From: Thiopseudomonas acetoxidans
GTDB taxonomy: Bacteria > Pseudomonadota > Gammaproteobacteria > Pseudomonadales > Pseudomonadaceae
Assembly: GCF_030362935.1 (NCBI RefSeq)
Contig: NZ_JAUCDY010000005.1
Span: 62,001-126,000 of the forward strand
Direction: 5' to 3'
Length of the DNA: 64,000 nucleotides
How positions within the stretch are numbered: the stretch's first letter is position 1; each line of letters begins with the position of its first letter. Under the pieces are notes generated by a model, which was not told the DNA's origin, searched no databases, and saw nothing but the letters and a program-made list of their open reading frames with translations. Positions 34,475-44,560 of this stretch are shown here, piece by piece. A program made the position numbers and the translations under genes.

Positions 34475-37400
34475 TCACCTATAAATAGGCGATGGCAGTT
34501 CGGGGTACGCCCTATATATGTGAAGAAATACCCTCTCAGTGATATGAGAAATCTCATCCTCTTCATATTGCTCAACGGGCAACCCTGTTCTTTCATCGTA
34601 AAGAAAATCAAATATCTGCTGCTTAACCGCGTCGCGAGTAGATTCTTTTTGCTGCCAGTTCGCAACTTTCAGCCGCTCTGCCTTTAGCGTTGCCAGCAAA
34701 GTAGTGGCAACCTGTTTGATCTTAGCAATCTCTTTTGGCTGCAAACTCGGCTTACTGAGGAGATCAAACAATACCAAAGTCTCCTCATCCAGGCCTTCCC
34801 TGATTGCTCGCCTCTCTTCATGAGAAAGCTCTTCATTCAGTTTTAGCAGTGCCTCAAAGGTTTTTTCAATAACAACGCGATCCTTTTCCTGATTATATTC
34901 CTTAACTAATTTTTCGTAGTGCTCTTGATAATCGGTACGTAACGGATTTTGCATCATGAGCCGGGCTAGCTTCTTCTCAACCGTGTGCTTGAGCGATTGC
35001 ACTGTAGTATTCTTTCGCTCTGACCTAGAAAACTCTTGGCGGAGTCGTTCAAAATCGATCTTGCTGATATCGTAAATTCGATCACCATCCGGTTTCGGCT
35101 CTTTGACTTTATGTGTGGTATCGATACTACCGTCAACAATTTCGTACAGCTCTTTCATGATGTCGGAGATGTCGGCTTTCTCTTTATCTGCCTGCAAACT
35201 CTTATAGAGTACGTTGATTGCATCACGCATATCACGATAACCATTAACGCCAGGCACGTTAATGCAGGCTTTAAACTTGTTGAACACCTCTCTGGCCATT
35301 ACCTCGAAACGTTTCCGTGTTTCGTCATTTTGATTGATGATTTCCTTGGCTTGAGCAATCGCTGCATTTTTAGCAAAACCTGTTTCTGTAATAATCCGGC
35401 TTAGTTCAAAATCATGCTTTCGCAAAAAGTCGGTTACAAAGCTGATCGACTCGTTCAGACTTTCCAGCAACTCTTCATTAGGCTTGGCTGGTTCATTTTC
35501 GCCCTCACCACCACCGTGCCCCTCATCGCTAGCACCGGCGAAGGTCGCCAAGGCTTTACGCAGGTTTTTCAGTATTCCGCAGTAATCCACGATCAAACCA
35601 TTGTTTTTGCCTTCCGCCACGCGATTTGCCCTAGCAATGGCCTGCATCAAGGTGTGCGCCTTCAACGGCTTGTCCAAATAAAGGGTGGAAAGTGTTGGCA
35701 CATCAAACCCGGTTAACCACATGGCACACACAACAGCCACTCTGAATGGGTGCTCGCTGGATTTAAAGGCTTCTTCAATATCCAGCCGAGAGCCATCAGC
35801 CAGTTCAAATCCGGCTTTAAGCAACTGGCGGTGTGGTTTTATATCCAGCCCCCATTTTTCGAACTTGGCAACTTCACCTTGCTCTTCACTGACCACAACT
35901 GCCATCAGGGTGTCTTTCATCCACGCCAATTGGCGCTCTCGCCAGGCCAGGTCCTGCTCATCCGTAGCCGACGCAAGTGCTTTTTCTTTGGTTTTAATTT
36001 CCTGCTGCCAGTAAAAATCGATCAACTTATGCATCCGTACACAAGTGATCTTATCGAGGCACACAAACATCGCCTTGCCGGTTTCCCAAGCGTTGGCATA
36101 ATGAGCCACAAAGTCACGTGCTATCTGATCCAACCGACTTGTTGCAGTAATGATGTGATAATCACGCTTCAGCTCTCGCTCCAACCTTTGCTGAACGTCT
36201 ACATCCTCAATTTCCAACTCATCCAGCTTTTCCGCTATGCGCTCATTGATGCCTTTGGGGTCCGCAACCGTATGCTCATTGCCATCCTCATCGGTAAACA
36301 CTAACTCTTCACCACGGGCATCGTAGTACAAGGGCACTGTCGCCTTATCCTCGACAGCCCGCTGAAAGTCATAGGTAGAGATGTAATCACCAAAAACCTT
36401 CTTGGTTATTTCATCATCTTTAAATAATGGCGTTCCGGTGAAGCCGATAAAGCTGGCATTGGGCAAGGCGTTGCGCATGTTTAGCGACAAGGTGCCATAT
36501 TGTGTGCGGTGCGCTTCGTCGGTGATGACGATAATGTCGTCGCGCTCGGAATAAGGCTTTTTAGGGTCGACTTTTTCGTTAAATTTTTGAATGAGGGTGA
36601 ACACAAAAGCTTTTTGCTGGCCGATCAGCGCCTTGAGGTCTTTCCCGCTATCAGCTCGGCACGGGTCTTTATCGTTATCGACCAAGCCACAACCTGCAAA
36701 GGTTTTATAAATTTGCGTGTCCAAATCCTCGCGGTCTGTTAACACCACAAAGGTATAGTTGCCACCTAGCTTTCGATGCACCATCTGGGCGAAAAATACA
36801 ATCGAATAAGACTTGCCAGAACCCTGGGTGTGCCAGAAAACCCCCAACTTACCCAAACGCTCACCTCGATTCACAACGGCATCAATTGCACGGATAACAC
36901 CAAGGTATTGGTGATTGCGGGCAACGATTTTCACCAAGCGACCAGAGCTCTGGTCAAACAAAGTGAAGTTTTCAAAGATGTCCATAAGGTTGGTTTTGGA
37001 ACAGGTTCCCTTAAGCAGGGTCTCCATATCCACAACGCCTGGTTCACTCTCTTTCAATCGTTTCCAATCATTGAAATGCTCAAATTTACTGGAAACGGAG
37101 CCAATCTTGGCGTCAATGCCATTGCCCAAGATAATAAAGGCGTTGTGATAAAACAGGTGCGGGACAGTGTCTTTGTAATCAGCAAGATTTTGCTCATAGG
37201 CTGCACGAATATCCTTGTGAACGTTTTTCACCTCCATAAACAGCAGCGGAATGCCATTCACAAAGCCGACAAGGTCTGCCCGGCGCCGATAAATATCGCC
37301 TTTAATCCAAAACTCTCTGACCAATAAAAAGTGATTGTTTTCGTAATTATCAAAATCAAACAGGCGTAGGCGCTTCTTTACCCGCTCACCTTTGTCGTTG

Positions 37401-37717
37401 TGGAAGCTCACTTCCACGCCATTTTTGTGAAGGGAATACTTCTCCTTATTCACGGCAACAATATTGGTGGATGCTGGCATCTCACAGACCACGCGCAATG
37501 CCTCCTGGTAGGCGACATCCGGCAAGCCAGGGTTGAGCTCTATCAGTTTCTCGCCCAAATAGCGGGTTAACACCACCTCTTGCTCTGAAAGCCGACCTAA
37601 ATCACCCTCCTTGCCCAGCTTTTCATACATGCCCAGGACAGATTCATCCCACTGCAACTGATTCAGCAAGTAGTCTGCAGTGACTTCCTGAACCAGGGTT
37701 TCTTCTGTCATGGCCAT
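34475..37717 (-). CDS. hsdR: Type I restriction enzyme, R subunit HsdR
   Basis: 1080 aa from the ATG at 37717, which follows AGGA at good distance. The PD-(D/E)xK nuclease site is ADLVGFVNGIPLLFMEVKN (Asp148, Glu162, Lys164); the SF2 translocase follows, with Walker A TQGSGKS (about 297-303), DEAH (400-403), TGTPLF, and a C-terminal helical domain that docks on HsdM. With HsdM and HsdS it cuts unmodified DNA after ATP-driven translocation. It is separated from hsdM/hsdS by the helicase-PRTase and DprA-like genes, starting 12 bp after the latter. Confidence 0.95.
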   Translation of the reverse strand: MAMTEETLVQEVTADYLLNQLQWDESVLGMYEKLGKEGDLGRLSEQEVVLTRYLGEKLIELNPGLPDVAYQEALRVVCEMPASTNIVAVNKEKYSLHKNGVEVSFHNDKGERVKKRLRLFDFDNYENNHFLLVREFWIKGDIYRRRADLVGFVNGIPLLFMEVKNVHKDIRAAYEQNLADYKDTVPHLFYHNAFIILGNGIDAKIGSVSSKFEHFNDWKRLKESEPGVVDMETLLKGTCSKTNLMDIFENFTLFDQSSGRLVKIVARNHQYLGVIRAIDAVVNRGERLGKLGVFWHTQGSGKSYSIVFFAQMVHRKLGGNYTFVVLTDREDLDTQIYKTFAGCGLVDNDKDPCRADSGKDLKALIGQQKAFVFTLIQKFNEKVDPKKPYSERDDIIVITDEAHRTQYGTLSLNMRNALPNASFIGFTGTPLFKDDEITKKVFGDYISTYDFQRAVEDKATVPLYYDARGEELVFTDEDGNEHTVADPKGINERIAEKLDELEIEDVDVQQRLERELKRDYHIITATSRLDQIARDFVAHYANAWETGKAMFVCLDKITCVRMHKLIDFYWQQEIKTKEKALASATDEQDLAWRERQLAWMKDTLMAVVVSEEQGEVAKFEKWGLDIKPHRQLLKAGFELADGSRLDIEEAFKSSEHPFRVAVVCAMWLTGFDVPTLSTLYLDKPLKAHTLMQAIARANRVAEGKNNGLIVDYCGILKNLRKALATFAGASDEGHGGGEGENEPAKPNEELLESLNESISFVTDFLRKHDFELSRIITETGFAKNAAIAQAKEIINQNDETRKRFEVMAREVFNKFKACINVPGVNGYRDMRDAINVLYKSLQADKEKADISDIMKELYEIVDGSIDTTHKVKEPKPDGDRIYDISKIDFERLRQEFSRSERKNTTVQSLKHTVEKKLARLMMQNPLRTDYQEHYEKLVKEYNQEKDRVVIEKTFEALLKLNEELSHEERRAIREGLDEETLVLFDLLSKPSLQPKEIAKIKQVATTLLATLKAERLKVANWQQKESTRDAVKQQIFDFLYDERTGLPVEQYEEDEISHITERVFLHIYRAYPELPSPIYR

Positions 37718-37729
37718 GAGCAAATCCTT

Positions 37730-39079
37730 CTATTTCTTGTTCTTAACTTGATAGCGTACAGGGCGATTGAGCTTCTTCACTACGCCATCATCAACAGCTC
37801 GTTTCAGCCATTCAGTTAACTGAGATTTATTAAGCTGAGTGCTTTCAATTAATTCTTCGACAGTAACTGGCTTCTCTGCCAAGCGCTGCAGCTCGGAGGT
37901 AAACAGCTGATAGAAATCGATAGGATCTGTTGGGGCAGCGTCGCTTTCGGCAGTCTGCTGTGGAATAGCCTGAATCTTTGTCTGGCTTTCGCTAACGACT
38001 ATCTCGCGCTCTGACTCTATAACTTCTTCAGGCCCAGATTCTGGCTCAGGATTAGATTCAGGCTCAAAAAACAATTCGGGCTGTGCAGGCATGGAAAAGA
38101 GATCGCCCATTGGTTCCTTCATCTGATTCGCACGGCCACCTTCATTGCACATTAATTCCGAAATCTTGAAGGCTTCAGTATCAGCCTCCAGCCAACGGCC
38201 ACCTTTGGCGACCAAATCGGCATTGGCCGCATCTTTGTCCGTTGTCTGCTTAACCCACAGCGGTACCCATGCTTTTTTCAGATTTTCTTCTGCACCGTTT
38301 AGCGTGCCGCCTTTTTTGCCCGAATGAATCACCAGAGAGCTGTCTGCCAGGCAATAGATGTATTTGTTGCGGGCCATGGCATTTCCAGCACTGAATCCTG
38401 CCTCTGGATAAAAAGGCGATACCAACACGGCATGATCATCCATCAAGCCTTTGCGCCACTTACTGCTGGTCGCTGCTTTTAGCAGGCTATCGGCCATCAC
38501 GCCTATCACCACACCACCTTGTTTCATAGCACCCAGCATTGCTGTTTCATCGACACCCCGAGCACCACCAGAGACAATAGCAAAACCCTCTTTAGCGGCT
38601 TTAGCACCCACTTGGTCGGTAAAAGCCAAATCAGCTTCGCTGGCATTGCGCGAGCCAATAACCGCCAAGCCACCTGCATTCAACAAGGCTTTGTTACCAC
38701 AACCAAACAGCACTGGCGGAGAATCAGTTTTCAGCCGCCGCTTTAAACGCCTTGGATATTCAGGGTCGGAACGGGTGACCACCCACAGGCCAGCCCGTTG
38801 CCACTTTTCTAGGGCCAGTGCGAGGCTGTGGCCACGGCTCAGCAATTCAATAATTCGCTCCGCACTAATGCGCGCATCGTGCCAACCTTGCAGCAACGTT
38901 TTCGGGTCAGTCACCAATAGGTCGGCAGGTGTGGTGGACTTGTCCTTTAACCACAAAGCGAAGCGCCCCCACTCCGAATTAGTTAACGGTTTTGCACTTT
39001 CGTTGCTCGCTTTTGAAAAATAGCTGGTCAACAACAAAGTCGCCTGCGCTGTGGGCGACAGTAAACTGGATACATTCAT
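37730..39079 (-). CDS. DprA-like SLOG protein, PsyrA/RqlI-type partner
   Basis: 449 aa from the ATG at 39079, sharing one base with the helicase stop. An N-terminal helical domain is followed by a DprA/Smf Rossmann (SLOG) domain: LAVIGSRNASEADL (139-151), VSGGARGVDETAM (169-181), VIHSGKKGGTLNGAEENLKK (250-269). Residues about 335-380 are a Glu/Pro/Ser-rich linker and 388-449 a winged helix (VTVEELIESTQLNKSQLTEWL). Housekeeping DprA loads RecA on transforming DNA. Here the obligate pairing with a RecQ-PRTase matches the antitoxin-like partner of PsyrTA and RqlI of RqlHI, reported to restrain the helicase. Role inferred from architecture. Confidence 0.85.
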   Translation of the reverse strand: MNVSSLLSPTAQATLLLTSYFSKASNESAKPLTNSEWGRFALWLKDKSTTPADLLVTDPKTLLQGWHDARISAERIIELLSRGHSLALALEKWQRAGLWVVTRSDPEYPRRLKRRLKTDSPPVLFGCGNKALLNAGGLAVIGSRNASEADLAFTDQVGAKAAKEGFAIVSGGARGVDETAMLGAMKQGGVVIGVMADSLLKAATSSKWRKGLMDDHAVLVSPFYPEAGFSAGNAMARNKYIYCLADSSLVIHSGKKGGTLNGAEENLKKAWVPLWVKQTTDKDAANADLVAKGGRWLEADTEAFKISELMCNEGGRANQMKEPMGDLFSMPAQPELFFEPESNPEPESGPEEVIESEREIVVSESQTKIQAIPQQTAESDAAPTDPIDFYQLFTSELQRLAEKPVTVEELIESTQLNKSQLTEWLKRAVDDGVVKKLNRPVRYQVKNKK

Positions 39080-41193
39080 TAGTCTTTCACCGAAGATGAA
39101 GCCAGCGCAACGGGGTAAACCACACCGCTGCCTGCTTGCTGTAAGAGAGCCGCAATGACTGTCAGCGTCCAACCGGAATCCACGATATCATCCACTAATA
39201 AAACCGGGAGCCCCTGATAAAACTGAGTCACTTCAAACACACCATCAAGGTTTCGGCATTGATGAAAACGATTCTGCTGACCTTTTTGCGGCTGATTGTC
39301 TTTAACTTTGCTAATGGCGTCCAAAAACGGTAGCCCCAAACGTTCAGCCAAGCGGCGGGCAAAATCCGGAACCAGATCGGGATGATTACGCGATGGCACG
39401 CAGCACACCCACTCTGGCGCTGGGTTAGGTTGCCAACGCTGCTGAATCATTTCTGCCATGGCCTCGACCAGTTCATCGCTGAAACGCTTGGCATGTTTAT
39501 TATCAGCAACCGTCCGTCCCCAGCCTGCATCGCCCCAGCGGGATAAAACACGGCCTTCCTGTGCGCGAAGATGCTGGGGTAGATTGCCTCGAAAGCCGTA
39601 TTCCAAAAACGCATTGGCCGCCACCTGTGCTTTTGGGGTGATCACCATTTCCGCGTGCTTAAGGAAAGTACCCGCTCGATGTGCCAAAACAGGATCAACA
39701 GCTACATTGATCACAGGCCGCCCCAGGCAAGACGAACATTTACCGCAAGGCGTAGGATCGAGATCGTCCAACGCCTGCCGCAGAAAGGTCATTTTGCAGC
39801 CAGCATCATCCAGATACGCCTGAACCTCCTGCCATTCCTGTACACGTTGTCCGGTTAAGTGAGCAATACGTGCATGATCCATTTGATAGCGAATAGGGGT
39901 TCTGACCCAGCGGCTACCGTCTTTTATGACCGGCGCCGGGTTTTCCACGCTCAGCAGCTTCAGCACTTTTTCAATCTGACCGTGACGCAGGTTGGTTTGC
40001 TCTTCAATACTGCGCAGTGACAATCCATCACTCTGCTCCAACACCTGCAAAATTTCATTCACCTGGACCTCTGATGGAAAGGCCGACTCCCGGAAAAATT
40101 CGTGAATATCCTGATCTTCCACACCCGACATCAACACACCAACGGCATGGTCAATACCGCGCCCTGCACGACCGACTTGCTGATAATAAGCAACTATGGA
40201 ACCCGGTGCTTGATAGTGAATAACAAAGCTTAAATCCGGCTTGTCATAGCCCATTCCTAATGCTGTTGTCGCGACTAAAGCTTTTAAATGGTTGTTAAGT
40301 AATTGTTCCTCAAGGTGCTCACGATAGACATTACTGTTCTCAAAACCTTCAGCCTCAACACTGCCGTGGTAAGCCCTGGCATCAATGCCATTTGAAACCA
40401 ACCACTCCGCCACCTGCTCGGCGTCGCGCACTGTTAAGACGTAGACAATACCGGTACCCGGTAAAGTTGGTATGACCTGCGCCAACCACGCTAAGCGGGA
40501 GGCCTGATCGGGCAATACCATGGTTTGCAATGCGAGACTTTCCCGGGTCAAAGGGCCACGGTGAATCTGGATATCACCCAACTGGGTTTGAATGTCCTCG
40601 ACAACGCGGTTATTGGCTGTTGCTGTAGTACCCAGTACACCAGTATTTGCAGGTAATCCGCGTAGGATGTTAGAGATGAGTCGGTATTCGGGAATGAAGT
40701 CGTGCCCCCAATCAGAAATACAATGGGCCTCATCAACTACCATCAATCCTAATCGGTCTGAAATAGGAGCAAGAACATCATCAAGAAATTCTTGATTAGA
40801 AAACTGCTTCGGGTGAATTAAAAGCACGTCTATTTCATTTTGTTGCAGTCTTTGCAGTATGTTTGGCCTGTCTTCGCGGTTTGTCGAATCCCAGCGAACA
40901 GCTTCAAGTCCCAATCGAACAGCGGCATCGACTTGATTACGCATTAATGACAGCAGGGGCGAAACAATAATAGTCGGCCCTAGGCCTCGGTCACGGAAGA
41001 TCTTAGTACTGATAAAATAAACCGAGCTTTTACCCCAACCGGTGCGCTGCACAACCAACAGCTTTTGCCTGTGATTCACCAAGGCATCAATCGCTTCCCA
41101 CTGACCATCACGGAATTCGGCGGCCGGATTGGCTAGCGCGGTTTGTAGTAACTGCTGGGCTTCCTGTTTTTCGGTATTGGGATTCATCATCAT
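39079..41193 (-). CDS. RecQ-like helicase fused to phosphoribosyltransferase, PsyrT/RqlH type
   Basis: 704 aa. The RecQ-like SF2 core has FRDGQWEAI (motif 0), VVQRTGWGKSSVYF (Walker A variant TGWGKS), VVDEAHCISDWGHDF (DEAH 154-157), GTTATA and YYQQVGRAGRG; a zinc module uses Cys466, Cys483, Cys486 and Cys489 (CGKCSSC). The C-terminal ComF-like PRTase has the PRPP loop VLLVDDIVDSGWTLTV (664-679). This fusion with a DprA-like neighbour is the PsyrTA/RqlHI architecture, in which the helicase is genotoxic unless restrained and which is listed among phage-defence systems. Three ATGs stand in a row at 41193, 41190 and 41187; AAGGA spacing favours the last. It starts 8 bp after hsdS. Confidence 0.88.
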   Translation of the reverse strand: MMMNPNTEKQEAQQLLQTALANPAAEFRDGQWEAIDALVNHRQKLLVVQRTGWGKSSVYFISTKIFRDRGLGPTIIVSPLLSLMRNQVDAAVRLGLEAVRWDSTNREDRPNILQRLQQNEIDVLLIHPKQFSNQEFLDDVLAPISDRLGLMVVDEAHCISDWGHDFIPEYRLISNILRGLPANTGVLGTTATANNRVVEDIQTQLGDIQIHRGPLTRESLALQTMVLPDQASRLAWLAQVIPTLPGTGIVYVLTVRDAEQVAEWLVSNGIDARAYHGSVEAEGFENSNVYREHLEEQLLNNHLKALVATTALGMGYDKPDLSFVIHYQAPGSIVAYYQQVGRAGRGIDHAVGVLMSGVEDQDIHEFFRESAFPSEVQVNEILQVLEQSDGLSLRSIEEQTNLRHGQIEKVLKLLSVENPAPVIKDGSRWVRTPIRYQMDHARIAHLTGQRVQEWQEVQAYLDDAGCKMTFLRQALDDLDPTPCGKCSSCLGRPVINVAVDPVLAHRAGTFLKHAEMVITPKAQVAANAFLEYGFRGNLPQHLRAQEGRVLSRWGDAGWGRTVADNKHAKRFSDELVEAMAEMIQQRWQPNPAPEWVCCVPSRNHPDLVPDFARRLAERLGLPFLDAISKVKDNQPQKGQQNRFHQCRNLDGVFEVTQFYQGLPVLLVDDIVDSGWTLTVIAALLQQAGSGVVYPVALASSSVKD

Positions 41194-41201
41194 TCCTTGA
41201 T

Positions 41202-42410
41202 TTACACTGTTAGCTCGCCGCTCATGAGTTTGGGGAGTAGCAGGTCGCGGGCTTGGGCCAAAGACTTATTGTATCTAGCCAAAACTTCAAGCTGGCCGAT
41301 GATCATATTTATTTGTTCAGAAAACTGTTCGAGCAAAAAATCACTGGGAACTAAAACATCTGTACTTTGCAAATAGTTCCAATCTGCTCTTGGCATTTTC
41401 GAACCTTCCTTGCATGTTTTGGAGGCCAAGGCTACAAAGTAATCTGAGGAAAGATACATAAGCAAATATTGGTAATAAAAATTATCTAACGCCCTAATAA
41501 CAATCGAATCTGATGACGTAATACCATCACAAATAGCAAACCCTACTTTATGAAAATATGGTCGGATTTTTCCAAAAATAATATCAGACTTTTGAAATCG
41601 AAATTTATTGCTGGTGACTTTCTCAGCGGAATCCCAATCGGACAATGTGATTGATCTTCTTGGGATATGTTCAAGACCAATGTATGGTGTTTCCGGCTTG
41701 ATTGAGTCTGGCTTGACAGTCTCTCTTATATCCACGCAAAGCTCAGAAAGAAGTTGCTTTTGCCACCCCTCTGGCACACCATCAATAATCTTAACTTGCT
41801 CATGGCCGGGGAAGCGCAAGTGAACAAACCATTCCTGATACAGCAGGCGAGCGGATTCTTCCAGCAACTGAATGCGGCGGCGGTTATTTTCGATGAGGTC
41901 GTTATAAGTCCTAATCTTTTGGACGATTTTATCTTGAACATCAACAGGGGGGAGTGGTATTTCAAATCCCTCTAGCATGCCTTTTGTCAGTGCTTTTCTG
42001 GTTCCACCAGTACCAGCCCAAGAAAGCATCTTGGCCTGCATGAAGGGTGATACCATGTAGAAAGCAAGAAAATGTGGCAGAAGCTTCTTTGGATTTGTTC
42101 TTAAAATCGCAACGTGCTGATTTACCCTTGCTGGGAGTACTGCATCATGGACCAAACAGCATCGTGCAACAGAATCGCCGGTAATGTTGACAAGAACATC
42201 CTCCTTCTCAACACTAACGCCTTTCATTTTTTCTGCTGTTTTTTCATCGATATAAACTAAGCCATCCGTTGAAAATTCATTGTTATATACATTTTGGCTA
42301 CGGATTAACGTTGTACCTTCAGATATATAGACAGAATCACCACCTCTTGGAGTTGAACCGCTACCAATTTTGAGGGTTAACGCTGACAGAGGTTCGCTTT
42401 GCCAGCTCAT
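41202..42410 (-). CDS. hsdS: Type I restriction-modification specificity subunit HsdS
   Basis: 402 aa with two target-recognition domains. TRD1 runs from about 1 to 150 (GSGSTPRGGDSVYISEGTTLIRSQNV); the central conserved helix is at about 150-195 (PPVDVQDKIVQKIRTYNDLIENNRRRIQLLEESARLLYQ, split here only as one helix); TRD2 covers about 215-345, and the distal helix ends SLAQARDLLLPKLMSGELTV. The site recognised cannot be predicted by eye. The ATG overlaps the hsdM stop by 4 bp. Confidence 0.93.
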   Translation of the reverse strand: MSWQSEPLSALTLKIGSGSTPRGGDSVYISEGTTLIRSQNVYNNEFSTDGLVYIDEKTAEKMKGVSVEKEDVLVNITGDSVARCCLVHDAVLPARVNQHVAILRTNPKKLLPHFLAFYMVSPFMQAKMLSWAGTGGTRKALTKGMLEGFEIPLPPVDVQDKIVQKIRTYNDLIENNRRRIQLLEESARLLYQEWFVHLRFPGHEQVKIIDGVPEGWQKQLLSELCVDIRETVKPDSIKPETPYIGLEHIPRRSITLSDWDSAEKVTSNKFRFQKSDIIFGKIRPYFHKVGFAICDGITSSDSIVIRALDNFYYQYLLMYLSSDYFVALASKTCKEGSKMPRADWNYLQSTDVLVPSDFLLEQFSEQINMIIGQLEVLARYNKSLAQARDLLLPKLMSGELTV

Positions 42411-44548
42411 ACCCCCAACTCCTCAAAGTTACGGGCAATCTTTTCGGCCAACTCTGCGGCCTCGGTATTTAAGCCTTGCAGCTCGATATGGATATCACGC
42501 AAGGTTTCTTCAAAATCGAAGTCCTCATCCACTTCTTCCGGCGCCACACCCACATAGCGGCCCGGCGTTAGGCTCCAGTCAGCGGCTTCGATCGCTTTGA
42601 TATCTACCAGTTTGACCAGGCCTTCCACATCACAGAGCTTGCCTTCCGGGAAGCGGCTTAACAGCCAGTGGGCTTGCTTGTAGAAGTAGCGTACCTGCTT
42701 GAGTTGTTCCACGGCCAGCTTGCGGGCCTCATCGGCGGTTTTCTTTAAGTTGCTGCGACCACGACCATTTAACAGCGTGTTATCCCAGAGTTCACTGTCT
42801 TTGGCGTCATTGGCTTCGGCCAGTTCAATCACGCGGGTTGCCAGCTTATAGGCGAGATCAATTTCTTTAATCAGGTTGCGGCTTTGTTCAGCAAGGTCTT
42901 TAAGGCAGGCATCTTTATCAATGAAATCCAGCAGACTGGCAGCGTCGTTATATTCGTATTCATTCCACCACTTTTGCAGTTCGTTGGTCAGGATTTGAAA
43001 CGCGGACCAACCGCCTTCGACCGAGCCCTTAGCATTAAGGAAGTCGACATAGGGCTCAACACTCACGCCGTCTTGCTCCAGCTTGTTCATAAAAGGTTGA
43101 AAGGCTTGGCTGAGTTTTTCCAACTGAGTGATAAAGTCTGGTATCGGCTCGCGGGCTAACGCCTCAGATTGTTCACAGGAACGAGCTTCGAAAATTGACT
43201 TGTCGATATACTGCTGCACCAGCTCAACAAAACGCTCACCTTCGCCACGGTAGAGCCAGACCACAGCGGTCAGGTTCTGCTGCTGCTCAGGGCTGAAGTC
43301 GTAAATCTTGCGGGTAACTTTACGGTAGACGTTGCGGGCATCCAGCATTAACACCTTGTCCTTCAGATGCGCAGGCTTGTTTTTATTCAGAAACCACAGC
43401 TGGCACGGCACGGTGCGTGTATAAAAGAAATTGCCACGAATATCGACCATGATGTCCACATGGCCGGTTTTGACTAACTGCTCGCGCACCTTGGCCTCGT
43501 CGCGACCAGCGCTTGAAGCCTGGGATGACATGACAAAACCTGCTCGCCCCGTATCGTTGAGATAGCTATAGAAATACTGAATCCACAGATAGTTGGCATT
43601 ACTGACTTTTTTGTTTTTATTCACGCCCGGCAAGCCAAAAGGCAGGCGGCGCTTATCGCCTTTGATTTTATCAGCGTCGACTTCATCCACGTTAAAGGGC
43701 GGGTTGGCCATTACATAATCGACAGTGCCGAACAGGCCTTCGTGAGGGTCGTTGTAATAAGTAATGGCACCTTCACCACCCTCCACATTGCCTTCAAGGC
43801 CGTGTACCGCCAGGTTCATTTTGGCCAGGCGTGTGGTCACCCGGTTTTTCTCGTGGCCGTAAAAAGTCAGCTCGTGTGGGTCTTGCGCATGGCGTTCCAT
43901 AAAGTGGGCGCTTTGTACGAACATGCCGCCGGAACCACAAGCCGGGTCAAAAATTTTACCGTGGTCGGGTTCAATCACATTCACCAATAATTGCACTAAT
44001 GACACAGGCGTAAAAAATTCACCACCATCGTGCGCGCCTTGATCGGCAAATTGGGTTAGGAAGTATTCATAAATACGGCCAAAGATATCGCCCGTAGCCT
44101 TTTTTAACTCCTCTGGGTTTAGCGTACGCAGCAGCATGCCCAGTACGTCGTTAGGAATATTGTTGTATTCCTGCTTCGGCAGCTGATTGCGAAGGTTGGT
44201 GTAATCTGCCTCGATGGATTCCATGGCATGAATGATGGCTTCGGCCCGATTGTCCGCATCGGTCAGGGCAATCAAGTAATCAAACTGCGCTTCGGGCTTT
44301 AGATAGATAGCGCTCTTTTTAGAGAAGTCTTCTTTGGTGAGCTCGCGGGTTTTACCTCCTCGGCTGGGCAAGGTAGCGACAATCTCGTCTTTTACCGAGA
44401 GGAAGCGGCTATAAGCGTGGCGCAGAAAGATCAGCCCCATCACCGGCAAAAAGTATTCGTTACTGGCTAGCTCGGAGTTGGCGCGTAAGGTATCAGCCGA
44501 TTTCCACAGGCGTTTTTCAATTGCTTCGATGTTTTCCAGTTGTGCCAT
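42407..44548 (-). CDS. hsdM: Type I restriction-modification methyltransferase HsdM
   Basis: 713 aa N6-adenine methyltransferase. After an N-terminal helical domain (RLWKSADTLRANSELASNEY) come the SAM-binding motif DPACGSGGMF (201-210) and catalytic NPPF (282-285). GEFFTPVSLVQLLV is typical of HsdM. The C-terminal 250 residues are longer than in classic HsdM and include RYFYKQAHWLLSRFPEG ... LTPGRYVGVAPEE. With HsdS it methylates the host's sites. It follows the HTH gene by 12 bp and overlaps hsdS. Confidence 0.95.
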   Translation of the reverse strand: MAQLENIEAIEKRLWKSADTLRANSELASNEYFLPVMGLIFLRHAYSRFLSVKDEIVATLPSRGGKTRELTKEDFSKKSAIYLKPEAQFDYLIALTDADNRAEAIIHAMESIEADYTNLRNQLPKQEYNNIPNDVLGMLLRTLNPEELKKATGDIFGRIYEYFLTQFADQGAHDGGEFFTPVSLVQLLVNVIEPDHGKIFDPACGSGGMFVQSAHFMERHAQDPHELTFYGHEKNRVTTRLAKMNLAVHGLEGNVEGGEGAITYYNDPHEGLFGTVDYVMANPPFNVDEVDADKIKGDKRRLPFGLPGVNKNKKVSNANYLWIQYFYSYLNDTGRAGFVMSSQASSAGRDEAKVREQLVKTGHVDIMVDIRGNFFYTRTVPCQLWFLNKNKPAHLKDKVLMLDARNVYRKVTRKIYDFSPEQQQNLTAVVWLYRGEGERFVELVQQYIDKSIFEARSCEQSEALAREPIPDFITQLEKLSQAFQPFMNKLEQDGVSVEPYVDFLNAKGSVEGGWSAFQILTNELQKWWNEYEYNDAASLLDFIDKDACLKDLAEQSRNLIKEIDLAYKLATRVIELAEANDAKDSELWDNTLLNGRGRSNLKKTADEARKLAVEQLKQVRYFYKQAHWLLSRFPEGKLCDVEGLVKLVDIKAIEAADWSLTPGRYVGVAPEEVDEDFDFEETLRDIHIELQGLNTEAAELAEKIARNFEELGV

Positions 44549-44560
44549 GGGGCCGGATTC

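Noticed and set aside
38451..39023. 190-codon plus-strand frame opposite the DprA-like gene (similar ones at 35750-36304 and 36776-37327 opposite hsdR)
   Set aside because: Antisense shadows of strongly supported coding frames; no domain or start signal.
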